From Fragum whitleyi (Eukaryota; Mollusca; Bivalvia; Cardiida; Cardiidae), in assembly GCA_948146395.1 (NCBI GenBank), contig OX411545.1, positions 25,065,526 through 25,129,525 of the forward strand: a DNA stretch of 64,000 bases, given 5' to 3'. The notes under the pieces are model-generated. The model saw nothing but the letters and a program-made list of their open reading frames with translations, made no database searches and was not told the DNA's origin. This document shows, in pieces, positions 54,680 to 64,000 of the stretch. The translations under genes were made by a program, and so were the position numbers. Each line of letters begins with the position of its first letter. Within the stretch, counting starts at the first letter, position 1.

Positions 54680-55440
54680 TTTGCGCACTCATTCATTAGA
54701 AAAAATCAAATCATTCAAAAACGCTTCAAAATCAAGAAAAAAGATAAGCAACGACATTCAAAATAAAAGTCGATAGAAAAATCACGATTTTACTGGCGTG
54801 TTTGAATTTGTATGCGTTTGATTGGTTTGTGAAGACATAAAAAAATAATTATATAACTTGTATGCATATTTACCTTGAGGGAGGTAAAAATAGCGGTATT
54901 GTATTACCCCCATTCGGAACATCACTCGGCCATTTCCGTAACCTGCAACAGACCTCTGATGTATGTAAGGCGGATAGGTATGTAACAAAATCGTGCATTT
55001 TGTTAGGCGGAAACAGTGTAAGAAAAAATAGCACTGTATATCTACATCTTTTATAAATAACGACTGAAAACTCTTTATTTTTGAGACTGACGAATCACTT
55101 AAAAAGTACGATTTTTCCAGCCGTTATTTAAGAATCTAAAGATATTTATATTAGGATACTTAAACGAGTAGCGTTGACGACGTCGAATGTTTTCACTCAC
55201 AGTTTCGAGGGCTATCGCCATTTTGTTTGACGTCATCGAGTTTTTCCAAGGTTTTCCTGTACTTTTTAAAAATAGTCCGTCCATATACATCCGAGGTTGG
55301 TCGTGAGATTGGCCGAGTGGTGTTCCGAATGGTATTACCCCCTTTTAATTTCATTAAAAACTCGCTTCTTCCATTCATTCAATTTAAAAGATAATGCTAA
55401 AAGCATTCATTTCGTCAATTCCTCGATGATACTTATTGTA
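54680..55440. mobile_element. Family A MITE (outer), D2 copy 2, interrupted by family D
   Basis: GCGCACTCATTCATTAG on the left through GGAGGTAAAAATAGCGG, then the family D insertion, then CCCTTTTAATTTCATTAAAAAC and TTCGTCAATTCCTCGATGAT. The left terminal repeat is lost with the 0.5-kb deletion. Confidence 0.85.
54911..55331 (+). mobile_element. Family D MITE, complete, 10-bp target duplication, D2 copy 2 only
   Basis: CATTCGGAACATCACTCGGC left, GGCCGAGTGGTGTTCCGAATG right, flanked by GTATTACCCC at 54901-54910 and 55332-55341. D2 copy 1 carries a single GTATTACCCC at 50075-50084, so the duplication is read directly. 421 bp. Mutator-like by duplication length; no transposase. Confidence 0.95.
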
Positions 55441-55914
55441 TTCTATATACCATATATAGATTTGGTATCTCAATATTCTCTACCTCCTAAGTTCTCTACA
55501 GAGTACATGAAATACTTCACGAATATGCACTTCATGCATATTCTGAATAATTCAGAGATTTTATTGAATTATATTCCATTTTAGAATAATTGACAAGTCA
55601 CTTGTGTGTGAGAGTCCTAAATCGTGATCCAATTTAAATATAATTCAATAACTTGTAACAGCATCCAATTGTGGAAGTTACAATTAGATTAAGAGATAAA
55701 ATACTAGATGTAATTTAATACTTCTTCTCGCATTGAAGTGCAAATGTACAAGTTCTGGGAATTATTTTATATTATATCATACAATATATTCTAATTCGAA
55801 AAGAAAGCTTATGTTTTTTATAAATCCGGTTTCCGTTTTCTATGATTTTTCTGTCCGTCCTATTTACTGAGTCTTATAACGTTGAATATGAAATTTCCCG
55901 TTTTCACTTCAGGG

Positions 55915-56461
55915 AAAAGTTAATAACATCGAGAAATTGAAAAGGTATATATATTTTTGGAATGATTTAGGAATGAAATTGAATGAGTGAACGGGGAGAA
56001 TATTGAATGAATATAAATGAAGGTAATCAAATATCGCTTATTTCGTCCAGTTTGATGAAATAAGCGATATTTAATTACTTCCCTTTAAAATCTATAAAAA
56101 AGCGACTTGAGTGACCAACCAGACACTTAAAAATCCACACCAGCCGAAATCAAGGAATGTTTTGATCGATTTGAATGGAATTTTGATCATTTTGAACTAT
56201 TTCGAAGAAGTTTGAACGATTTCGGGGCGATTTTGATTCGTTAATTTCTACGGGGCAAAATAGGATCTTTTAAGGGTCAAAACCCTGGTTTAGGGGTCAA
56301 ACACGAGCCCTGCAATTTCACAATGTGATAAACTGTTTAGGAATCTTATCCTAATGTTATTTTTTAATTTGGTTGAGAACTTTGAATGAATGGGGCGCTG
56401 AAGGCGCAATTAAGAATGGTTTTGGTCGGAATAAGAATCAATTTCACAATGTTTTTAACTG
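55915..56461. mobile_element. Family A MITE, D2 copy 2
   Basis: Counterpart of 50661-51202: AGTTAATAACATCGAGAAATTG left, CACAATGTTTTTAACTG right. Confidence 0.88.
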
Positions 56462-56790
56462 TAACCGTAGTGACGTCATGGACGACTATTGTAATACTGG
56501 CCTTGCTTTAAAGATAGCGCAGTCAGTCGCGTCATGTCGATGCTAGAGGTTCAAACAGTTTGTCCCGACACAACAAAGTCATTTGATAATATTTTTCTCG
56601 CGGAGTCATAGCATCATGACATTGTTCCTCCGTTCGTTTCACCATTTTTGATTACATTTCTGAGCCAAGACGTTTTGTCTACAAAATGCTTGAAGTAATG
56701 ACATCTCATTCACAACATAAAAGAGAACAGAGCTACCAGGTCAGTCAAATTATTCTGAAATTGCACGTTTTTATGGGCGTTTTTTGTGTA

Positions 56791-57226
56791 CAGTTTACAG
56801 CATCATGAAAGTAGCAAGGTGAATGATTTTGGAATGATTTGGGAATGAAATTGAATGAGTGTGTGGAGCGAGTTTTGAGTAAATTTTATTGGAGGTAATA
56901 CTATATCGCATATTTTGTTCAGGATGAACAAATTAGCGATATTGATTACCTCCCTTTAATAAAATATGCATACAAGTTCTATACATAGCTTCCTTTTTCT
57001 TCAAAAACCTACGAGGCGCTAATAATTTAAATTATGTCAGTGAAATCACGATTTTTCTCTTATAAAATTTATTTTGAAAAAACGTTGTTGATTCTATATT
57101 TTTCAATGGGCTTTGGCGTTTTTGAATGGTTTGATCGAGTGTTTGGAATGAATGATTGGAGCGCTAAGTGAGCGATTTAGTTGGTTTTGATTGAGGTGAA
57201 TGTCAATTTCACGATGTAATTAACTG
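56791..57226. mobile_element. Family A MITE, complete, with empty site in D2 copy 1
   Basis: CAGTTTACAGCATCATGAAA left, CACGATGTAATTAACTG right, TA at 56789-56790 and 57227-57228. D2 copy 1 reads TTTTTGTGTAATAGATCG at 51817-51834 with a single TA. This is the direct proof that the family duplicates TA. 436 bp. Confidence 0.97.
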
Positions 57227-57428
57227 TAATAGGACGTCGACGTCTTCACTAAGAAACGCTAACAAGTAACCCATCTTAATGCCCATGATTTTTTAATTAC
57301 AATTAATATGAGAAAAATCCGTGGTTTTATCATTGTCAAAGAACAAATTTTGAACAGTATATATAGTGACTCTTCCATTAAAGAAATGATCTTAAAGTAT
57401 TGAGGAGGCAACTTTTGCCAAACTATAG

Positions 57429-57707
57429 AATAATCCGCATCATCAAAAAATCTTATCGCATTCTAACATAAAGTTAGAGTTATGCACAAAGTTCAACAGG
57501 CCGATATCACATATATCGCTAATTTAGTGGCACCCTGTTTAACAGAAAAGATACAATTATGGGGTTGTAATAATCTGCATCATCCAAAAAATCTTATCGC
57601 ATTCTAACACAAGTTAGAGTTATTCAGAAAGTTCAATAGGCCGGTATCACATATATCGCTAATTTAGTGGCACCCCGTTTAACAGAAAAGATACAATTAT
57701 TAGGTTA
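57429..57707. repeat. Tandem duplication of a 140-bp segment, D2 copy 2 only
   Basis: Units 57429-57568 and 57569-57707 both run from AATAATC(C/T)GCATCAT to CAGAAAAGATACAATTAT. D2 copy 1 has one unit (52028-52165). Confidence 0.93.
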
Positions 57708-58075
57708 TAAATGTACATTATAATAACGTGTATATGAAATATACAGTATTCTTTTTGGTTTATCAAAATTGTAAATAGAACAGAGAAAATGAATTTTTGA
57801 TTTAGACATTTGAGTTGTTCTTTATCCTGTGTCGAAGGGATTCCGATAAGAATAGATGCACAAGTTTAAGGGGGTCTACAGATGCCAATGTTTGTATTCT
57901 ATTTATTTATGAATTCCTATTTGAACAGAAAAAAAGATATTTGATCACTCAGTTAAAATTATGTATTGTACACAGTTTATACTAATTGTTGCAAAACAAA
58001 GATGTTCAAACGGCCTAAATTCTGTTAGAAAATACTTTTTAGTATTCAACTGTCTGTGACCCTAAATTTATATTT

Positions 58076-58291
58076 GAGCCAGTGTGTGACATTTCCAACA
58101 ATTTGACTAGTGCGTGTAGGGCCAACTTTAACCAACCTTGACTGCCATGTAGTATAATTAGAATTCTAAAGACACTTTTGGACCCTATCTTTCTACAAAG
58201 CGCAAAGTGAAGACCCCTGCAGATGCACAGGCTGGCCAGAGTCTTTGCTTGGCGCACATTTGAAATTGTTGGAAATGTCACGCACAGGCTC
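58076..58291. mobile_element. Family B MITE, copy 8 (D2 copy 2), ATTT target duplication
   Basis: GAGCCAGTGTGTGACATTTC left, ATGTCACGCACAGGCTC right, ATTT at 58072-58075 and 58292-58295. About 20 bp shorter than copy 7; the hairpin arm is partly deleted (GAAGACCCCTGCAGATGCAC). Confidence 0.92.
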
Positions 58292-58494
58292 ATTTATGAT
58301 GTATCAAATGTCAGCCATTGTCAGACTGTATGAAAGCGCAGGTTGAATATGATCGAAGACTTTCAAACGTCGATTTTCTGTATCTAGAATGATCAATCCA
58401 CCTTCTTGTATATGATTTTTTGAATGCGATTGTCGAATGATCTGAATAAGAATCAATCTCTTTTTCTCTTGCTAACTTTTTATGTGAGCTTTTT

Positions 58495-60095
58495 GTCAGG
58501 AAGGGTCAAAGTTACTTCATTTATGAAATAATAAACCGTAATGGATACAAAAAATGCATTTACACAAATAAAATAATAACATTTTATTTATTTACATTTA
58601 TATATAAATACATATACTCTGTGCAATAAATATTTATCATAAAAAACTTGCATGTGAATGTAAGCGGATTCACAAGAAAATATAACTGCGCTTTCATTTA
58701 ATACATACCTTTAAACCTTTTTTTCTTCATTTCTAACAATAAAATGACATCTAGCGAAAGTGAACACAAATAAATAAACAAATTTGCAATATCTATTTTA
58801 TGCGGAAGCATAATAGAGATCCCAGGGCTGAAAACCATATTTATTGCAGGATATGAAAAATCGAGAAATTGACTAAATGAATGTTTTTGGTGATTTTGGA
58901 AAATCTGAATTTTAGTTTTGTCCATCAAGATATCTGCACTCTCGTTGGCTGAGAAAGTGGTCTTATTTCTCAGTGAAAACAATTATCAGTCCGCAATTAT
59001 TGTAAGCTTCAACAAAAGAAGTCCCGATTGCCTCCATAATTGATAAATTTTTGCTTCGTGATATTGAATTATGATATAGAAGAGTATATTTAATGATTTC
59101 ATGGAGGCGAGGAACTAAAAGAACACACTCATACTCATATATGAATCCGCTTGATGCATATTTATAATATTTTGTTGTGACTATGAGCCTATGTGCTAAA
59201 GGTTCATGTAAAAAGTTTTTGAACAAATTGTTTCTATTAACAATAACAACAAAAACAAAAAACAGATAGCTAAAAATTTTATATCAAATTAAAGCTGTAG
59301 ATAAGCACAAGCAACTGCACAACATTAGACTCCTTTTTCATATCAGAATAGCCAAACCATCATGGTAAAGGGATAATTTGTTCAAAACTTCATAACGGCT
59401 GGATAAAATTTGCCTAAATTTGATCAGAATGTAGACAAATGTTCCTACTAGGTAATACTACAACCTCAGATAAAAAAACTCAGTCTCAAAAGGCTCTTTT
59501 GAAACAATCAATTTTTATTTATTTTGTCAACATACATGTCAGACCGGTTTGGTCTGTTTTTTGAAATAGATGTTACGTGTGGTGCAACATCACACAATAA
59601 TAGTGTGAAATACTTTCTGCGATTTATTTCAAATTATAGTTTTGTGCATTTTAAGATCTATGATTAATAACTATATATGTATCATTTTGTGAAATAGAAA
59701 TAGATATATTGCTAAACAACCTTACAGGTATATAAACTATTAATGTCTATTTATGTTGTGATAACACACCATACCTTGCGTAGATCTACACGTTTACAAA
59801 ATTAGAATGACATATATGACATATGTGTTTAAAATATATGTCAAAATAAAATTCCTTCACTAAGTTTTCGGCCTCGAGTTTTATACCAACGGTTGTAGTA
59901 TTATCAGCTAATTTTATCCAACATTCATGCAGTTCCTTGTTTTTGTACAAAATGACCATTTTCCACAATGTCTATAGCAAGGGCAGTCTTATGTTGCTTA
60001 ACTGCATGCACTCACAAAGAGCTTCATTTTGATATATAATAAACCTGGCCATACTGCTTTTTCTTGGCAAATGAAGTGCCCTTAAATCTGATCAT
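58495..60095. other. Unrecognised DNA, 1.6 kb
   Basis: Short minus-strand frames at 58698-58982 and 58963-59226 have no recognised domain. No repeat family matched. Confidence 0.35.
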
Positions 60096-60243
60096 TTGCA
60101 ACGATTTCGAAGCAACTTTGAACCCTTTCGTAGCATTTTTGGGTGATTGGAGTGAGTGTTTGGAATTAATGATTGGATCGCTAAGCAAGTAAGTTGGAAT
60201 GGTTTGATCGAAAGGAGTGTCAATTTCGCGGTATGATTAACTG
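60096..60243. mobile_element. Family A MITE, right part only
   Basis: GATTGGAGTGAGTGTTTGGAATTAATG, GATCGCTAAGCAAG, and GTCAATTTCGCGGTATGATTAACTG then TA. The left half is absent. Confidence 0.8.
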
Positions 60244-60306
60244 TATGAACAAACTAATGACCGATCGCAACGATCATTTTTGAGAGATGAAACCAAGAAA
60301 TAGATA

Positions 60307-60730
60307 CAGTTAATTACACCGTGAAATCCGCTCTCATTTCGATTAAAACCATTCTAAATCTCTCACTCAGCGTTCCTTTCATCCATTCCAAACACTCACC
60401 TAAACCATTAAAGAAACCGACCCAAAATCATTGAGGAAGGATAAAATTAACAATTGCATTCAAAGTAAAGATGGATAGAAAAAAATCCACGATTTCACAG
60501 ACTTAACTGTATTGAATTGATTAAGCGTCTGATTTTTCGTGTAGACTTAAATGACTGTTCATAGAAATAGTATTCATATTTTTAGAGAGGGCTAATGAAA
60601 AAAGCTAATTTTGTTCTTTTTGACCAAAATTAGCGATTTTTGATTATCTTCCCTTTTTTTAATTCAGAGCTCTCACATTCAATTTTATTCTGAAACATTC
60701 AGCTTGTCAATTTCACGATGTTCTTAAATG
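60307..60730. mobile_element. Family A MITE, complete, TA target duplication
   Basis: CAGTTAATTACACCGTGAAA left, CACGATGTTCTTAAATG right, TA at 60305-60306 and 60731-60732. Central palindrome AAGCTAATTTTGTTC / GACCAAAATTAGCG. Confidence 0.9.
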
Positions 60731-61240
60731 TATACTCGAAATAGTTTCATAGTGATATTTAAATTATTGGTTTACAAGTCCAATGCGCTAACCACTGATC
60801 CAAAGAAGATCTTCCCTGGCGCAGGTGTCAGACATTGTATTTAAACCAATGAAGCGATGCAGGACGGTGGTGAGAGTGTCTCCCATAACACTAGATTTTA
60901 ATATTTTTTCTTTAATACTCGCTTTAAATGAAATAAAATTCTCGTCATACCTTATTATTAAATATCGTGATGCAAAATTAAAGTATTCTTCATACAGCGA
61001 GAGGTTTGTACTCGTATGTGGAATACTTTCTGCGCAAGCGAACAAAATAGCTAGATCTACATACTCCAAGTTATTTCCATTGAAGAATGAAATCAATTCT
61101 CGGGCCAATCAGAATGCAATCTTGGTGGCTACACATGATTAAAATATTTTGTGACCAAATGAAGCTTCGTGTTTCTTCTGTACAAGTTGATCAGGTATGA
61201 AACTTGCATCAGATTTTCTGAATCTAGAATAACTATTCTA
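60731..61240. other. Unrecognised DNA with overlapping frames on both strands
   Basis: Frames of about 105 codons lie on both strands over 60788-61142; at most one could be real and neither shows a domain. CAGTGGTTAGCGCATTGGACT (minus strand, about 60778-60798) looks like a SINE A-box region, but no B box follows in order. Confidence 0.3.
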
Positions 61241-61678
61241 CATTTAGTACATCGTGAAATTGACAAGATGAATGATTTTGGAATGATTTTGAAATGAAAT
61301 TGAATGAGAGTGCGGAGCGAGTTTTGAGTGAATTTAATGGGAGGTAATCCAATTTCGCAAATTTTGTTCAGGATGAACAAAATTAGCGATATTGATTACC
61401 TGCCTTTGATGAAATATGCAAACAAGATCTATAGATAATTTCCTATTTCTTCAAGAACCAATGAGTCGCTAACAATTTGAATTATGTCAGAGAAAAAGCG
61501 ATTATTTCGCTATCAAAATTTATTTTGAATGACGTTGTTGGTTCGGTTTTTTTTCAATGGGTTTGAGCGTTTTTGAATGGCCTGAGTGAGTGTCCGGAAT
61601 GAATGATTGGAGCGCCGAGGGAGCGATTTAGAATGGTCATGATTGAGGTGAATGTCAATTTCACGATGTAATTAACTG
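61241..61678. mobile_element. Family A MITE, complete, TA target duplication
   Basis: CATTTAGTACATCGTGAAAT left, CACGATGTAATTAACTG right, TA at 61239-61240 and 61679-61680. Left arm again phased: GAATGATTTTG, GAATGATTTTG. Confidence 0.92.
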
Positions 61679-61680
61679 TA

Positions 61681-62261
61681 GGTGACCTGTCACACATAGA
61701 CCTGATTTCTTCGAACCGCGCAAAATAAAAGTTTGAAAAGAGAGATTTGCTTCATCTGATCACCTCGAATCGAAAAATGCATGATTTCATTAAAACATTT
61801 ATCGCAAAGATTTTGAGCCAAAATGCAAAGGAAACGCCAAATGTATGTTCACAAAATAATGCATTTATTCAAATTGTTATCTCTTAAAATTTGATTTCTT
61901 GAAGCAAATATGTTAAGATGTACCCTCAAGTTCGACTTATGTCATGAATTGATTATGGAAATATTTTCCATAGAAGCTTACCAAAAAGCTGCGTAATCAA
62001 ATTTGTTTACATTGAGTAATGAAACCATTTTTTCAGCAAATAAAAATGCAAGAACATCGATGAAAAACACTAATATCAAATTATTTGCAAATGACTCGTT
62101 AAATAGATCGTTATTTCACAACCAGCAACAAGATCAAACGTAAATCGGTAATATCAGTAGGAAAATCGAATGTACAACTAGAAATTGACGAATGTGTTTT
62201 TGTTTTCAACTACTACACTTCTGAAAGGTTGCAGTCTATTTTTTTTATCTCTGATAAATTA
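61681..62261. other. Unrecognised DNA
   Basis: GTGACCTGTCAC at 61682-61693 is like a family C end, but no second end is found. Otherwise nothing recognised. Confidence 0.35.
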
Positions 62262-62788
62262 CAGTTACATAACGGAACATCGTGAAATCGACATGGTGAA
62301 ATACTTCGAAATTATATTGGAATGAATTGAATGGGTGCAATTAGCGAGTTTTGAATGAAGTTTAGGGAGGCAATATGAATTCGATTATTTCGGCGAATTA
62401 GACGAAATATGTAGTTAGAGATTTTTGTTACCTCCCTCTACGAATATCTACGTACTTTTCCATAAATGTGTCTCCATGGACAAATTAAATGCCTTAAAAT
62501 CGACGTCGACCAATGAATGGAATGTCCATTGTTTCATTTAGTCACTCCATTTCATTGCACTATTTTATTATTTGATACTTATTTCAAAACGCCTGGTTAG
62601 CCCGAAAAGATACATAACCAGGAACTTTGATTTTTTAAAAGGATGTTATGAAATATAATATCATCGATATTGATTTGCCCCCCCCCCCCCTCTAGTTCAA
62701 TTCAAAACTCGATCCTACCACGAACCCAATACCATTCCGAAATCATTCCAAAATCGATCACCTTGTCAGTTTCACAATGGTTTTAACT
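62262..62788. mobile_element. Family A MITE, long diverged copy
   Basis: TA, then CAGTTACATAACGGAACATCGTG left; GTCAGTTTCACAATGGTTTTAACTA right. The centre reads GGGAGGCAATATG / GTTACCTCCCT. C13 at 62678-62690 lies inside. It is longer than the 436-bp form and may be two fused copies. Confidence 0.7.
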
Positions 62789-62954
62789 ATATCCATTACA
62801 TAGATCCTTATTGCAGTATGAGACAAGACCGTCCGATCTCACGTAACATCCTGACTGGTGATAATATTGACTGCAGTATCGAGTGGTGATTCCATCTGTA
62901 AAAAAGTCACAAGATCGATATTACATTGATACGTTTTGAAATTCATCTGGACAA
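62789..62954. other. Unrecognised spacer
   Basis: Nothing recognised. Confidence 0.3.
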
Positions 62955-63230
62955 AGCCGCCATCATAGCGCAGATCGCAGCGCGTCGGACTGTCTTTCTA
63001 GAGGCCCTGTCTTTCTAGAGTTAACAACTCGATCCCCGACGGTGGCACTCATTCTTTCCGACTATTTGTCTCTAACCAATGGGTCGATAAATCGTAGACC
63101 TATGTGAGAGCCGCTGGAGGCTAGAAAAAGGATGTAATGGTAGTCATGGTGTGAGAAATACCAGGAATCCATTGATAGGTGCTCCAGCCGCCGCGATATA
63201 TCTGAAAGCGGCGTAAAACCCAATTCAAAC
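62955..63230 (+). mobile_element. SINE S4, second plus-strand copy
   Basis: GCCGCCATCATAGCGCAG head with an internal direct repeat of CTGTCTTTCTAGAG that separates the A and B boxes (CTCGATCCCCGACGGTGGC). The body CTCATTCTTTCCGACTATTTG and GGTGCTCCAGCCGCCGCGATA matches 39486-39750. Confidence 0.88.
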
Positions 63231-63296
63231 AAATCCTCTGGACAAGCCGATCTTAACTGAGTCTTGGATAAAGAGGTTACTAGGCGAGCCTTGATA

Positions 63297-63319
63297 AAGA
63301 AAGAAAGAAAGAAAGAAAG

Positions 63320-63398
<79 letters not shown>

Positions 63399-63423
63399 AA
63401 TCTAAAACACTAGCTTGTCAAAA

Positions 63424-63471
<48 letters not shown>

Positions 63472-63475
63472 AACA
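63297..63475 (+). repeat. (GAAA)n microsatellite in two blocks
   Basis: Pure AAAG tetramers at 63297-63397 and 63424-63475 separated by TCTAAAACACTAGCTTGTC. Polypurine on the plus strand, the mirror of the (CT)n tract at 34435. Confidence 0.99.
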
Positions 63476-63502
63476 AATCTTCTTTCACACTTTAACGCGG
63501 CG

Positions 63503-63588
63503 AATAAGGCAATGTCAACACGGTATTTCTTTGGTACAGAGATTGACTCCCTGTACCAATGAAATACCGTGTTGACATTGGCTTATTT
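63503..63588. mobile_element. Foldback element with ~40-bp arms
   Basis: AATAAGGCAATGTCAACACGG and the complement in the right arm match with three or so mismatches over 40 bp; loop of about 6 bases (GATTGA region). No target duplication recognised. Confidence 0.88.
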
Positions 63589-64000
63589 GACCCCAAGATG
63601 ACGTCATTCAAACAGTAATCTTACATATTGGCAAGCCAAGTATATCTCTGGTGATTTTCGCATTATAATACATTGTTTCATATATTTAAAACAAGAGAAT
63701 ATTACAGTCCGATGTAGGATAACATATACTACTTTTTTCCAATACCACGATGCTACTTTCTATGTTATTATCAACCATCAGTTTATTACAATTTCACACT
63801 AGTGTTTTTATAGCTTACATTGATCAAGGTCCTAGACATTTCATTTTATTTCCAGAGTGAATACATGTACTTTAAACAGAATATACAAAAAATGGGTGTA
63901 AACTTACATTCTGATGTAAATTTCACGCATGTTCCATCACAGGGTACCAGCAACCAAAGAGATTGTGCCGATTTACTTAGAAAACAGTGTAGAGTAGCGT
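63589..64000. other. Unrecognised DNA to window end
   Basis: No feature recognised. Confidence 0.35.

Larger units (their letters stand above)
53305..58494. repeat. Segmental duplication D2, copy 2
   Basis: Head-to-tail partner of 47415-53080. Copy-2-specific events: family D element (54911), family A element (56791) and a 140-bp local tandem duplication (57429-57707). About 0.5 kb corresponding to 49035-49540 is missing. Confidence 0.95.

Noticed and set aside
58495..60095. Search for a host exon
   Set aside because: Short frames only; no domain or convincing splice-site pair could be supported by eye.
60788..61142. Overlapping ~105-codon frames on both strands
   Set aside because: Mutually overlapping with no domain or codon signature; treated as chance frames.

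Overview
The window looks like non-coding DNA from a bivalve mollusc nuclear genome. This is an inference, from visible AT-richness, dense short inverted-repeat transposons, tRNA-derived SINEs, pieces of non-LTR and Penelope-like retroelements, and a repeat beginning GCTCACCTGAGC that I associate with bivalve genomes. There are no operons, ribosome-binding sites, rRNA, CRISPR arrays or intact tRNA genes. I found no convincing host exon. The only recognisable proteins are the 3' end of a Penelope-like element (3-740) and the last 69 codons of a LINE reverse-transcriptase ORF on the minus strand (51462-51671), which is absent from the paralogous segment downstream.

Layout. 0-24 kb: the Penelope-like tail with a cluster of AGGTCA hexamers, a (TA)n tract, old direct repeats, tandem arrays with a 137-147 bp period, SINE S1, five copies of family B (GAGCC ends, internal hairpin, 4-bp target duplication), a hAT-type MITE with an 8-bp duplication, a CTGGCAGGGCG element, a family E element with paired CRE-like sites, and a complete family D element with a 10-bp duplication. 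24.0-33.2 kb: a head-to-tail segmental duplication (24011-28179 and 28241-33169); only the second copy carries a 1.2-kb inverted-repeat element (29286-30491). 33.5-41.9 kb: a SINE cluster, a 236-bp (CT)n tract, foldback elements and a ~152-bp tandem array. 42-47 kb: stacked MITEs, including a Harbinger-like (TTA duplication) and a piggyBac-like (TTAA duplication) element. 47.4-58.5 kb: a second head-to-tail duplication (47415-53080 and 53305-58494) whose copies differ by at least seven insertions or local duplications. 58.5-64 kb: unrecognised DNA, more family A elements, SINE S4, (GAAA)n and a foldback.

The dominant family (A: ends CAGTTAA...CATCGTGAAATTGACA, TA duplication) has about twenty full or partial copies. 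The two duplications supply filled/empty pairs inside one sequence, so several target-site duplications can be read directly. The elements are all non-autonomous; no matching transposase is visible. What is most likely to be new here is this set of MITE families, their nesting, and conserved internal structures (hairpins, ~11-bp phased subterminal repeats, paired CREs, nuclear-receptor-type half-sites), rather than a gene system.
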